Shown here one piece after another: positions 1 to 9,910 of a stretch of 64,000 nucleotides of DNA. How positions within the stretch are numbered: position 1 is the first letter of the stretch; every line of letters begins with the position of its first letter. The DNA lies in the NCBI GenBank assembly GCA_038373885.1, contig JAWZYV010019925.1, forward strand, positions 1 through 64,000, read 5' to 3'. The position numbers and the translations under genes are program-made. This DNA comes from Cheiracanthium punctorium (taxonomy: Eukaryota; Arthropoda; Arachnida; Araneae; Cheiracanthiidae). The notes below the pieces were generated by a model. That model had not been told where the DNA came from. It was given only the letters and a program-made list of their open reading frames with translations, and did not search any database.

Positions 1-65
1 CTGCAAGACTTTTAGGTGGGGCTTTTGACTATATGGCAACCTCCGCCCCGCGAGATGGCCACCTC
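1..65 (-). CDS. Start of pol, -1 frame relative to gag (partial)
   Basis: The -1 frame entered through the slippery site stays open for the 65 bases left in the window. It is too short to show a protease or polymerase motif. The call rests on position and frame only. Confidence 0.4.
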
Positions 66-1397
66 CTAGTTTCCCTCTTTCATGTTCTTAGATTTCTCTT
101 GCTGGTCATAAGACTTTCGACCACAATGCTTTTGTACATGCCCTTCGACGCCACACTTCCAGCATTTCACTTTCTTTCGGCCATCTCTCGTTCTATCGGA
201 TCTTAATTTTCGCTCTATGAGATCTTCAATTCTCTTCAACCTGTTCTCGACGCCCTCTGTGTCTTTGTCAGCTTCCTCTTGGACCGTGACCGCTCTAACA
301 GCATGCCGATCTTTTCTCACGGCCCGCTGGGCTGCCTCTAGCTTCATTGCGAACACCAGAGCAGACTTCAAATCCTGATAATCCTCCAACATGAGTGCCT
401 TTTGGGTTTCTGGATCACGGATGGCTTCAATAAAATGACGCACCGCCATTTCTTCTCGGACATTATCAAGGTGGTCCATGTAGGCTAGATGACACAGCCT
501 ATCTATGTCCGAAGCCAGCTCTTGAAGGGTCTCGCCAGATCTCTGCATCCTTGACTTAAGTTGGATTCTACTATATTCTTTCTGGCACTTCTCTCCGAAT
601 TTCATCTCCAAGGCACTGGCAAGGGCGTCAAAATCTCCTATCTTCGTCGCTCCGATAGTTTGCAATACATTAATTGCATCTCCGCTAAGGGAAGCGGCCA
701 GTTGATTAGCTTTCTCGGACTCGCTCCAACCATTGGCTCTGGCGACGATCGAAAATTGGGTCTTGTAAGCTTCCCAGGGAGTCTTTCCGTCATAGGCAGT
801 AAGTTTCACTGCTGGGCGGTGTGAAGATAACCTGATGTTTTCGGGTAACTTTCCCAGCTTTACGAGAGAGTCCAATTTTTCTTCAATTTTAGCTTCACAT
901 TCTTCATGTATTTTCGAAACTATATTTTCTTTCCAGTCTAGTTTCTCCTCAATTTTATTCTTAAATTCTTCCCGCATTCTGCAAATATCTTGCTGCAATT
1001 CCTTAACATTTTCTTCTATTTTTCCTTCAATTCTTTGTTCATATTTCGTTTGAGTTTCTTCTATGAGCGACATTCTTTTCTCCATTATCTCTTGATTTTC
1101 CTGCACACTCTTTTCGAATTTCTCTAATTTTCCCAAAGCAGTCTCCATTTTCTCCAATCCCAATTTCATTCCTTCTTGTCCGGCTTCAATTTTCTTCTCT
1201 AAATCCGCTTTCATCTGTTCTTGTCCGGCTTCAATTTTCTTTTCTAAATCGGTCTGTCCTGCTTCAATTTTCTTCTCTAAATCCGCCTTCATCTGTTCTT
1301 GTCCAGCTTTCATCTCGTCTTGTCCGGCTTTCATTTCTTGCATCATATTCATGAGCTTTTGAAGTTGTTCTTCCATTTTTTGTCTAGTCAAAACCAT
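66..1397 (-). CDS. Gag polyprotein of gypsy-like retrotransposon (443 aa, intact)
   Basis: Structural protein that would assemble the cytoplasmic particle packaging the element's RNA. Residues 1-190 are a long, highly charged coiled coil made of near repeats built on KKIEAGQ and MKADLE units (about residues 23-80), then glutamate/lysine heptads. Residues about 195-370 match the retrotransposon gag fold (AYDGKTPWEAYKTQF, then FGEKCQKEYSRIQLKSRMQ). One CCHC knuckle, CWKCGVEGHVQKHC, lies near residues 411-424, followed by a basic tail. The ATG at 1397-1395 is the first after the primer site and is followed closely by a second ATG at codon 8. The frame ends at TAG (68-66), directly after a slippery heptamer. 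Family assignment is firm; the coiled-coil extension is longer than in simple gypsy gags. Confidence 0.9.
   Translation of the reverse strand: MVLTRQKMEEQLQKLMNMMQEMKAGQDEMKAGQEQMKADLEKKIEAGQTDLEKKIEAGQEQMKADLEKKIEAGQEGMKLGLEKMETALGKLEKFEKSVQENQEIMEKRMSLIEETQTKYEQRIEGKIEENVKELQQDICRMREEFKNKIEEKLDWKENIVSKIHEECEAKIEEKLDSLVKLGKLPENIRLSSHRPAVKLTAYDGKTPWEAYKTQFSIVARANGWSESEKANQLAASLSGDAINVLQTIGATKIGDFDALASALEMKFGEKCQKEYSRIQLKSRMQRSGETLQELASDIDRLCHLAYMDHLDNVREEMAVRHFIEAIRDPETQKALMLEDYQDLKSALVFAMKLEAAQRAVRKDRHAVRAVTVQEEADKDTEGVENRLKRIEDLIERKLRSDRTRDGRKKVKCWKCGVEGHVQKHCGRKSYDQQEKSKNMKEGN
69..75 (-). promoter_or_regulatory. -1 ribosomal frameshift heptamer GGGAAAC at the gag stop
   Basis: On the minus strand the zero frame reads GAG GGA AAC TAG, so G GGA AAC has the canonical X XXY YYZ form in the correct register and is followed at once by the gag stop. 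Slipping back one base gives a frame that is open through to the window edge (positions 65-1), while the other two frames close. GGGAAAC is a known retroviral -1 slippery site (for example in simian type D retroviruses). The downstream stimulatory structure cannot be judged because only 65 bases remain. Confidence 0.7.
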
Positions 1398-1427
1398 AAA
1401 CTGGAAAATTAAAGTCTTTCTTTAGAA

Positions 1428-1444
1428 CCCCGATTCTGACACCA
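1428..1444 (-). other. Primer-binding site, tRNA-Leu type
   Basis: On the minus strand TGGTGTCAGAATCGGGG lies two bases after the LTR end. TGGTGTCAGAA is complementary to the 3' end of eukaryotic tRNA-Leu (TTCTGACACCA), the primer used by several gypsy and mag-like elements. The bases after the first eleven fit less well. Confidence 0.7.
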
Positions 1445-1446
1445 AA

Positions 1447-2368
1447 TGTTGCGGAATTACTCTGCTACTCCTGGGGTTCGTCGTTCTAAAGTCCAGTTGG
1501 TGTAAAAAGTTCAAGTAAAAAGTCACTTGTCAGGATGGAACACAAACTTTATTTCTTCTAGAACTTCGTAGAACAATCAGCTGCACACAATTCACAAGCA
1601 CAATCTAGCAGTAACGTGCTTTTAACAATCCGCTTGGATCAGAAGCTCTCACAAATGCTGTATTTCTCACACAAAATAAGTCACTTTTACAGGCTAAAAT
1701 TCCGTGGAAATATTCAAGGGATATAGTACACTATCCCTTAAGACACAGCAATGAAGAATTTACACACAGCACTTTAAAAACAGCTTCACAAAGCAAGCTA
1801 AAACACAGCTTCTATAGCACTATCAGTTCACACAAAACAAGCGTACTCAGAGCTCTTCACACATTGAATGTTCAACTCGCAACTGACTGACTTCGGGGCG
1901 ATGCCCGCTTCTATAAATAGCCGACGCAGGAGGTACAAGAGGTTTCCAGAAAAGTCAATTTCTCGAGGGTTCTACATAAAGCGTGAATTTTGATTACGTC
2001 ATAGAAGAGAAATGTTAGGTTATTATGCGTTTTTAATGCAGGAAAAACAACTTCCAGGCCCCATTGGGAAAATCGCGCCAAATGACCAAAAAGTCGCCAA
2101 GCTTGGCGACTTTTGGCGAAATATCGCCAAATTTGGCGCCAAAAATAAGTCCTCAAAAGTGAAGAGATCTAAGCTCTAGGACTAATATTTCTCGAGTTTT
2201 CTAGAAATCCCATATATTTGAATGGGAAACCGAAACCTCCGTATCTCCGGTTCTAATTGGCCGATTTTGATGCAACAAAAAGCAAAATTTATCTATTTGA
2301 AGCGTAGAATACGAATTTTAAACCATTTTAAGCCCCAGAGCAGCGGGTTGCCCCGAAAATTCGTAACA
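1447..2368 (-). repeat. 5' LTR (922 bp)
   Basis: Bounded by TGTTACGAATTTTC at the sense 5' end and GTAATTCCGCAACA at the 3' end, forming an imperfect terminal inverted repeat, and followed by the primer site. It holds a perfect 26-bp palindrome (2089-2114) in a run of GGCGA/TCGCC units. No second LTR copy is in the window, so the outer edge at 2368 rests on the terminal TG/CA and inverted repeat. Confidence 0.75.
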
Positions 2369-3386
2369 ATATGTATTCATTATTAAATTAACTAATATTC
2401 ATTATAAAACTGTATTCAGGATAACTAAATTCATTAAACTAATTTAAATACTACATCTCAAATGCATCAATGATGTTGTCAAAGACTGAAAACTTTAATG
2501 CTTGTTATTAGTCTGCCACTAATATTTGTGATAATACATACTTAAGTATACAATCTTATATATAAAGTAAACAAAATAATCAAATACAATACAAACAGAC
2601 AAAAATAATCAAATACAATACAAACAGTTTCCAAGGGGTAGTACGGTATAAGTAAACAACACCGTCGATTATTAGGGTTAACGTACCCGCAATTACGAGT
2701 TGAAGCATGACAAACAGAAGTATTCAGTAATGTAATATAATTTATTAGCCGACCATTTTAAATGTATATCGTTTCAATTTCAAAAACTATCAAGCTGTTA
2801 TTCGTGACGATTTGCCAAAATAATATTATAATTGATTCATTTTGTGTCATCAGTCGATCGCGTATGATTAGGGTTATGCCATGCCCATCACCATGGCATA
2901 AGTGTGGATATCTTAATATTTTCACTTATTCAAAAACTATTATACATTGTTCATAGACTTAATTAATTCAAAATGAGAAAAAATTAACACTTTTCTTACC
3001 TTTACGGAATCCCTTCTATCCTACGCGAGCGAGCAGCGTGGGCAGCCATATTGTTTTGGTTGGTTTCACCGAAAATTCGACTTTTCGAATATCGAACTGA
3101 AAATTGCGATAATTCGGTTCGACCTGGGTTTGAATTTTTCAGGCATTTTCAAATGAACCACAAAAGTGGTTCAAGGTTTATGACATTGCTTGTAGCTCTC
3201 TGTTTTCACCGGTTATTTGGTGAAAGGTTGAACTTATATTTATAACAGTGTGTTAAAAGCAGTGGTTCAACATTTCGCAATAAAACGGTACTATATAAGC
3301 TGGAAGGTTTTTATAAAGAAACATTATTCCACTCCATATTTGGTTCCGATATTATTCCTTTGAAAAACACCGTGTGGAATTTATAG
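2369..3386. other. AT-rich stretch without recognisable genes
   Basis: Contains a tandem duplication of about 28 bp (2571-2598 and 2599-2627, unit ATAATCAAATACAATACAAA) and otherwise no coding signal. A GC-richer patch near 3022-3045 has no open frame of note. Confidence 0.6.
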
Positions 3387-3390
3387 TTAA

Positions 3391-3814
3391 CCCTTTAACG
3401 TGCAGTGTTCCCGCTCTGGAAACACCAAACTCTGACTTTTGACTGTCGCCAGTCTCGAAGAATAGATTTGATTTCTATAAAAATAGTTGCGGGGTACATA
3501 GCTCCACGAGAATCCTTCACTTTTTAGAACGTCATTTCCCGTAAGAAAATGGTCACAATTATTTTTAAAAGCACTGACATTTGCTGGAAAATGGAACAAA
3601 TGCGAGAACAGCTGGATAGATTGCCAAATGCTGAAAGAAGGGCAGCCGTTGCCATCGCTTGACTTAACTACCAGCAAGATGGCGGACGATCGAAACGTTC
3701 ATCACAGCACGTGATGAACGTTTCGATCGTCCGCCATCTTGCTGGTAGTTAAGTCGAGCGATGGCAACGGCTGCCCTTTTTTTCAGCATTGAGAAAGGGT
3801 TGCGCCTCAAAGGG
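3391..3814. mobile_element. piggyBac-type MITE, copy 1, with long internal hairpin
   Basis: Flanked by TTAA on both sides (3387-3390 and 3815-3818) with ends starting CCCTTT, the hallmark of piggyBac-type insertion. There is no transposase. The right half is a nearly perfect inverted repeat: arms 3627-3705 and 3711-3790 around a 5-nt AGCAC loop. The outer left part (3391-3626) matches the right end of the copy at 18,437-18,832 and the copies near 34.7 and 54.4 kb. Confidence 0.85.
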
Positions 3815-3818
3815 TTAA

Positions 3819-5110
3819 GGGGAGCAATGACGGATACAAAAGGAAAATTACCGCTGAGGATTTGCAAATGATGGGAGGGAGCAGGTAAAAAGTGTCTTTT
3901 AAAAATTTTCCAGTTCTGAAGAATATTTAGACATTCTGTTCCAATGGAACACAAAACAGAAAGAACAGAAAAGAAAGGAAAAAGAAAAAAAAGGATTTAA
4001 CTTTCCTGCCTTCCTTTCTGGAAAATTTTCTTCGTACGCTTCTATTCTGCCACGTACGTTTCAGTGAACGTTCGGATTTGTGGCTAAACGTATGCTAAAG
4101 TAAAACATTCTGTAGGGAGCTCTATCGTATCTGCATCTTAAAGTTCTATCGTACCTCGCAGAATATCAACATACGTTAGCAGATTGCGAAAAACGTCAAT
4201 TTGATGTCATACATCCAAAAGTTTGATTAAACGAACGTGATAGAATAGAGCCCCTGGTCCCAAAATACGTTTGGGGAAAATGTTCACGGTACTGTTTCAG
4301 AGGAAAATGGCATATTTTATACAATTATCGTAAAGCTTGTATGAAAGGAGTTGTCTCACAAAGAATTTGTTCCAATCATAGAGAAGGGATATAGTTGCCG
4401 ATTTTGAATTCAAACTTCAAATTCATGTGCACTGGGGCTTACTATTAGTCGAATAACTTCGATCTGCGCATGACTAATTTGTTTTACCACGCTTTCAAAA
4501 GAAATTAATTGCTTTTCTCCCCCCCCCCCCAACCACCGACCATTTGTTGTTGTTGTTGTTGTTGTCGTCTAGACTCTCGCGAGTATTCAAAGGCGATCCA
4601 ATTTCATCACCATGGAAACAATCCGTCAGAGTGCGAAAAGGCAATCGACAAATTTAATTCTGAAAAACTACGGATGCAGGACAGAGATTAGCTTAAAATA
4701 CTCGTGCATTTGTAAAACTTCTCCTCAGACTGTTGTAAACAAGGATCTTAATGCAAACAGTACGTGATGAAGCCGGTTGTTTTTGTGTCAAAGATTTAAT
4801 AAAGACAGTAATGGCACAACATCCACCTTTGTTTTGCCTTGTTTAATTTACTCTAGACTTAAAAAAAATTTCATACAAGGAGTTGTGTGAGCACCCTCCC
4901 TAAAAAGTATTCGAGTGTAAGAGAAATTCCCTATTTCAGTTTTGTGAACATCTGCTCATTTTTCCCCCAAAAGTCGCACAATTTTGAGAAGTTGTCATTT
5001 TGTAAGTACGATTCACTTTTTGAGAAGACCAGTACTTCATATATGCATGAGTACTGTTTGAATACATTTTCGCGAGGGTATAACATAAAGTGACCATTTT
5101 TTCTGAACCG
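3819..5110. other. No gene; simple repeats
   Basis: Holds a C10 run (4521-4530) and a (TTG)n tract (about 4543-4565). A short open frame over these tracts is low-complexity. An AATAAA near 4797 has no gene attached. Nothing else is recognised. Confidence 0.6.
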
Positions 5111-5116
5111 AAAATC

Positions 5117-6413
5117 AGGACACTTCGAAACCGCAGAGTTGGGAGGGTAAAAAAATTTTTTTTTTCTACACATAATTTGATTTTCTACTTTTATGAGAAA
5201 AATGAGTTGAAAAAAATATAGCGGATATACAAATAAAATAGGCCTATTATACCCGGCTGATTCAAAATAGATGTTAAGGCGATTATTTTTTAAATCTTAA
5301 GTGCTCAAAACATACTTCCAAAGAGTAGCTTTCGAGTAGCGTAGAAAAGTTCGTCATATTAAGAGTAGCTTTCAGATATGGCATTTTTTTTTTACTGGTG
5401 GTTGTATACATGTTAAAATACGAAATTAATTTTTATACCGTTCCTCCTTTCTTACCCTTTATATTTAGAAAAATGTTGCTCTTTGAGAATATTAATTTTA
5501 AAAATCCAGTGTCTCTAAGTGAAATAGTTAGCGGGAAAATTAATTTTGAAAATGGTGACTTACACCACTTTACCTAATGTGTTGGCATCAGTCGAAAAAA
5601 AAAAAGCTTTACTTTACTTCAGGGACCAACTATGAGTTGATAAGAGATAAATAATGATCCCATTGTTGGAAAAAGCAATTAAACCCGTTCAAATGTGCGA
5701 AATTAAACAGGTGTAGTTTTACCTAAAATGATCGGTACTGCTTTATGAAATTACCGATAATTTCAGTAAGTATGTTTTTATATACGTTTTTTATTTCCCT
5801 TAAGTGTATTTTTTCAACTCATTTTTCTCATAAAAATAGAAAATCAAATTATGTGTAAAAAAAAAAAAAAAATCTTGGAGTGGGGTGGGGTGGGGGGAGT
5901 CGGGATTGATTTTTACCCTCCCAACTCTGCGGTTTAGAAGTGTCCTTTCAGGGGGTCATCCACTAATTATACCACCTTTCTAGAGAAGGAATTTTAAAGC
6001 GTAAACGAGAACGACAAAATAATGGTGAGGTTACTATGGTGTGGTAACTTTCACTAGTAACTGCCAACAGGAAAATTCTAGCTAAATTAGGATTTGAGGA
6101 GTCAACTGTATCCATCGAGTGACTATTAACATAAATTAACGTCAGTTGAAAAGTAATTACGCTTTTCTCCCTTTGGAGACATCCCCTTAGTGCTTGGTGA
6201 CAAAAGTCAAAATTTTCAAATTGATATATCTCGGAAACTATTCCACGTAGAGACACGGGATTTGTTTTATTAATTTTCTTAGGCAAATAGCAACTTTCTT
6301 CTAAATATAATGGGTAGGAAAGGAGGGACCGTATAAAAATTAAATTTCGTATTTTAATATGTATGGAACCCCCCCAGTAAAAAATTCCATATCTGAAAGC
6401 TACTCTTAAGTTG
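5117..6413. repeat. Two interleaved inverted-repeat pairs (old dispersed repeat)
   Basis: Segment 5117-5219 is the reverse complement of 5810-5946, and 5362-5472 is the reverse complement of 6298-6413, with scattered changes and indels. The order A B A' B' is not a simple nested palindrome, so at least two insertions or an inversion are implied. A further relative of B' is at 25,487-25,560, so this is a dispersed family. No coding content is recognised. Confidence 0.65.
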
Positions 6414-6485
6414 AAAACTACTGGACTTGCTCTGTTAAATATCTAACTTAAAATACAGGGAATAAACAGTAAGAGTGAAATTTCT

Positions 6486-6625
6486 TTCCATGTTGATTTT
6501 CTGCTTCAGGACAATGCTAGACTGCATAGAAGTCGCATCGATGGTTACCTTCAGTGGCAAGCAATTGAGCGGATGATGTGATCAGCTCGATCACCGGAAC
6601 GAAATCCTATCGCGCATGTGTGTAA
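6486..6625 (+). pseudogene. Tc1-like transposase fragment
   Basis: The forward frame from 6492 reads LLQDNARLHRSRI, then a segment ending in IERMM, a stop, and SARSPERNPIAHV. This matches the C-terminal catalytic block of Tc1 transposases (QDNARPH ... W-P-x-x-S-P-D-L-N-P-I-E-H-x-W). The conserved Trp before the second block has become TGA and the usual Asp after SP is Glu, so the fragment is dead. About 45 codons remain, with no terminal repeats nearby that could be tied to it. Confidence 0.7.
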
Positions 6626-6647
6626 CACTACAGGAAGACATAGGGTA

Positions 6648-7827
6648 GGTGGACCAGTAATTGACATTGCATCAGTAACTGACACAATTTATTTTAAGCT
6701 TTTATATCATAACTCTTATCAAAAGATGCAATCTCGTACTCATTCGGACATCCGTTTCCAATTTTACGCATTTTTCCCGAATTCCAGGAGGTCTATGCTA
6801 CAGGTATAAGATATTGAGATTTTAAACTCAGTGATAAACGAAGTTCGATTCCCAATAGCATAATCCTGAAATTAAGAAGTTTTCATTTTCAAGTTTCCAT
6901 TTCAAAAAATATTTCTCTTTAGTGTGCCTAACTAGTACATTTTTCATTGCACATATATTTTTATCCTTATCTGATAAAAGTTCTCCTAAAATTAAAAAAA
7001 AAAAAAAATATTTGTCTATTTCTCATGGTAGTATCCAACTTCAGCTTTTTAATCTGAAGTGGAATTATTATTAAATCGCAATTTTGTGTACATTTTTCAT
7101 TGCAAAATATTTAAATGCAAGCAAAATAACTTTCAATGAAATATTTTTTGCTGACCTTTTTATAAAGGGGATTCCATTAAAAGACAAAAGAGTATGTTTT
7201 TCTACTCCCTATCAGTTACTGTAACATTAAGTGTCATTCACTGATGTCAAAATGTTTTTGTTGGTGTCAATTAGAGATGAGACAGGCTCAGCCCGAACCC
7301 GAAAGCCCGAGCCCGAGCCCGAACCGGGCTCGGGCTCATAAAAAAATTCTCCTTTATTGAACATACTGCTTGAACCAGATTTTCAAGTGAGAATAAGTTT
7401 GAAACAGATTTTCAAGTGCTGAGCTTGAAACAGAGCTCATAAGCTTGAAACAGATTTTCAAGTGAGATTTTCATGAGGAAAATAAAAGTACTTATAAAAG
7501 ATAAATAAATAAATAAACAAATAAAAATAGCGGCACGGGCGCCTAGAAGGTGCGTGAAGCTCTTTGGGTATTTTAGAACGGCGGTTTATATTCCTTAGTT
7601 TAGTCATGAGATCCGACATTTTTTGTTAAAGGATAGATACAAAGAATTAGAAAGTGCATAGGGAGTTTGCAACTATATTTGTCTTTAATTTGCACAAACG
7701 GCAAAACTTATTGCATTCTATCAATGAAGTAATTGATTTTTTTTTAATCTTTAGCTGAAATTTCGGGCTCGGGCTTCAAAAAATGAGCTCGAACTCATCT
7801 CTAGTGTCAATTACTGGTGTCGCCACC
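6648..7827. mobile_element. Probable TA-target MITE interrupted by a hAT MITE
   Basis: The left end reads GGTGGACCAGTAATTGACA after a TA. The right end (about 7803-7827) is its inverted form, TGTCAATTACTGGTGTCGCC. The hAT MITE at 7272-7803 duplicated 8 bp of this right end on insertion. A related left end occurs near 27,490. The outer limits are approximate and no transposase is present. Confidence 0.4.
7272..7803. mobile_element. hAT MITE with GGGCTC repeats, copy 1
   Basis: Terminal inverted repeats TAGAGATGAG/CTCATCTCTA fit the hAT YARNG rule. The 8-bp target duplication GTGTCAAT is perfect (7264-7271 and 7804-7811). Both subterminal regions are packed with CCCGAG/CTCGGG units. It is 532 bp, with no coding capacity. 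The longer sister copy is at 22,933-23,728. Confidence 0.9.
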
Positions 7828-7861
7828 AAGACAACATATAAAACATGAGGAAAAAATAGAG

Positions 7862-9600
7862 TGGACTATATTCCGTATACGGTGCCTTGTTTACATATCA
7901 ATGTTTTGTTTACAATTCACTGGTGAACAATCTGACGCCAGAGTGAGCGATGCACCTCCAAAGTGAAGTTACCTCCGGTGGTAGTTGTGACTGGCAACCA
8001 TAAAGAATACGTCTATCGTCAGTTTGGGTTGATATTTGATATTGTTTCATGTTATTGATGGAAGGGAATGGAATATGTTAATGTATGAAAAGAATTTGTG
8101 TGTTTTTGATAGAAATATGGTGTGAATATAAAGCTAAATAAAAGAAAGCATGCTGGTGTTACGTTATAAGCCGGTGGGTGTTGGGGACATTTCTGAGCGG
8201 TTATTAAAAAAAAAATAAAGGTAAGTGCTCTTTTTTAACGAATCTTTGCAATGTTTAAGGTTTTTAATATGAATTTTAAATTGATATTGAATGTGTTTAT
8301 GTTTTCGTAAGTACTATTTACGTGCTATTCTAATCATACTGACTTTATAAGAGGTGTACAACTATAGGTTGTTTAATCCACCGATGTTTTTTTGAGTTGA
8401 AAACGGGACAGTATTTGCCCAGTTTACATTAGCTGTGCAACTAGGTTGCTTAATTCACTGTTGGTTTTTTAGTTAAAAACGGTCCACTGGTTGCATAGTT
8501 TACATAGCTGTACAACTAGGTTACTGAATCCACTGAGGTTTTTTTTAGTTAAAAACGGTCCTCTGGTTGCATAGTTTACATAGCTGTACAACTAGGTTGC
8601 TTAATCCACTGTATTTTTTTTAGTTAAAAACGGTCCACTGTTTGCTCATTTTAAATTGCCTGTTACTGAATTTGTAGACGTTCTTTTGGTTAAATATGGA
8701 CGTTGTATTTTGTTTTAATGTTTTTGTAAGTGGAATATATGTGCAATTTTAATGTGTTAAAATACTTTGCTGATCGTGCAAAATGGTTGGCGACAGTCGC
8801 TGGAGCTTGGCGGTTGCCAAGCTCCAGCGACTGTCGCCGTGTTTACATGGGGTGCGCACCGGCTTGTATGATTTTACCAATAGAGTTTCCAAATCTCTTT
8901 TATAAACCATACCCTACACAAATTTTCAAAATTTTGGAAACGAAAAGCTTCTTTCAGGATAGTTTTAGAAATTGGCAATTACTAGTTAATGTTTTGCATT
9001 ACTCTTACGGCGGTATCCACTAAACTCTGGACTCGCATGTTATCCCACCTAACGAGGGTCGGATGTCGAATATATTTATATTTAATGTCTAACGTCTGTA
9101 GGGGTTAACGCGAATGTCTACTTCGAGGGTGAAATCATACAAGCCGGTGCACACCCCATGTAAATACGGCGACAGTCGCTGGAGCTTGGCGGTTGCCAAG
9201 CCCCAACGACTATTGCCAACCATTTTGCATGATCATCAAATTCAGTCAAAGTATTTTAACACATTAAAATTGCACATATATTCCACTAACAAAAACATTA
9301 AAACAAAATACACCGTATTTAACCTAACCCCATATTTAACCTAAAAAACGTCAGCAACTTCAGTAACAGGCAATTTAAAATGAGCAAAGAGTGGACCGTT
9401 TTCAACTAAAAAGACTACAGTGGATTAAGCAATCTAGTTGTACAGCTAATGTAAACTGGACAAACACTGGCCCGTTTTCAACTCAAAAAAACATCGGTGG
9501 ATTAAACAACCTAGTTGTACACCTCTATAAAGTCAGTATGATTAGTAAACACAAACACTGATATGTAAACAAGCACCGGATACGGAATATAGTCCACTTT
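7862..9600. mobile_element. Foldback-type element with tandem repeats in its arms
   Basis: The outermost GTGGACTATATTCCGTA (7861 on) is inverted at about 9580-9598. Left arm 7862-8878 and right arm 9129-9600 pair over most of the right arm; the right arm lacks the part matching about 7910-8328. The left arm carries four tandem units of 74-80 bp (starting near 8355, 8435, 8509 and 8585, core TGTACAACTAGGTTG), the right arm only two. Both arms hold a GC-rich hairpin. Long arms with variable tandem repeats are typical of FB elements. No transposase or clear target duplication was seen. Confidence 0.65.
8789..8838. repeat. Perfect 23-bp hairpin in foldback arm
   Basis: The 23-base stems 8789-8811 and 8816-8838 pair perfectly around GGTT. 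The same hairpin, partly decayed, sits in the right arm near 9170-9221. Confidence 0.85.
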
Positions 9601-9910
9601 GTTAATACAGCCGCTAAAGTGTGAATTCCTGGCGCACCTACCCTACGTATACCCCAGTAGCACAACTAGTTCAAAAGGCATTCGTTCTGCGTTCTCAGGC
9701 CGAACGTTTTTTTAACGTAAACACACCTTTACTTTTTACCTTTACCTTTATTTTTTTTTAATCAACCGCTCAGATATGTCCGTAACACCCACCGGTTTAT
9801 AACGTAAAACCAGCATGCTTTCTTTTATTTACTTTTATATTGACTCTGTATTTCTAACAAACACATACACCGGCCGATAATGTAAAACCGACATGCTTTC
9901 TCTTATTTAG

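Larger units (their letters stand above)
1..2368 (-). mobile_element. Ty3/gypsy-like LTR retrotransposon, 5' part
   Basis: Reading the minus strand from 2368 down, the order is LTR, primer-binding site, leader, gag and the first bases of a pol frame; the element then runs off the window at position 1. The LTR begins TGTTAC and ends AACA on the sense strand. Only the 5' end is inside the window, so no target duplication can be checked. Gag has no stop before its natural end, so this is the least decayed element here. The superfamily call rests on the gag domain plus CCHC knuckle; the clade is not determined because reverse transcriptase lies outside. Confidence 0.85.

Noticed and set aside
561..1053. 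Two plus-strand open frames of 87 and 72 codons
   Set aside because: They lie wholly antisense to the intact gag and have no independent protein similarity.
3387..3954. Open frames recurring in the piggyBac-type MITE copies (also 18,581-18,769 and 54,463-54,657)
   Set aside because: The shared peptide simply follows shared MITE DNA; the frame is read from different strands and broken differently in each copy.
4509..4691. 60-codon frame with poly-Pro and poly-Cys
   Set aside because: Produced by the C-run and the (TTG)n microsatellite.
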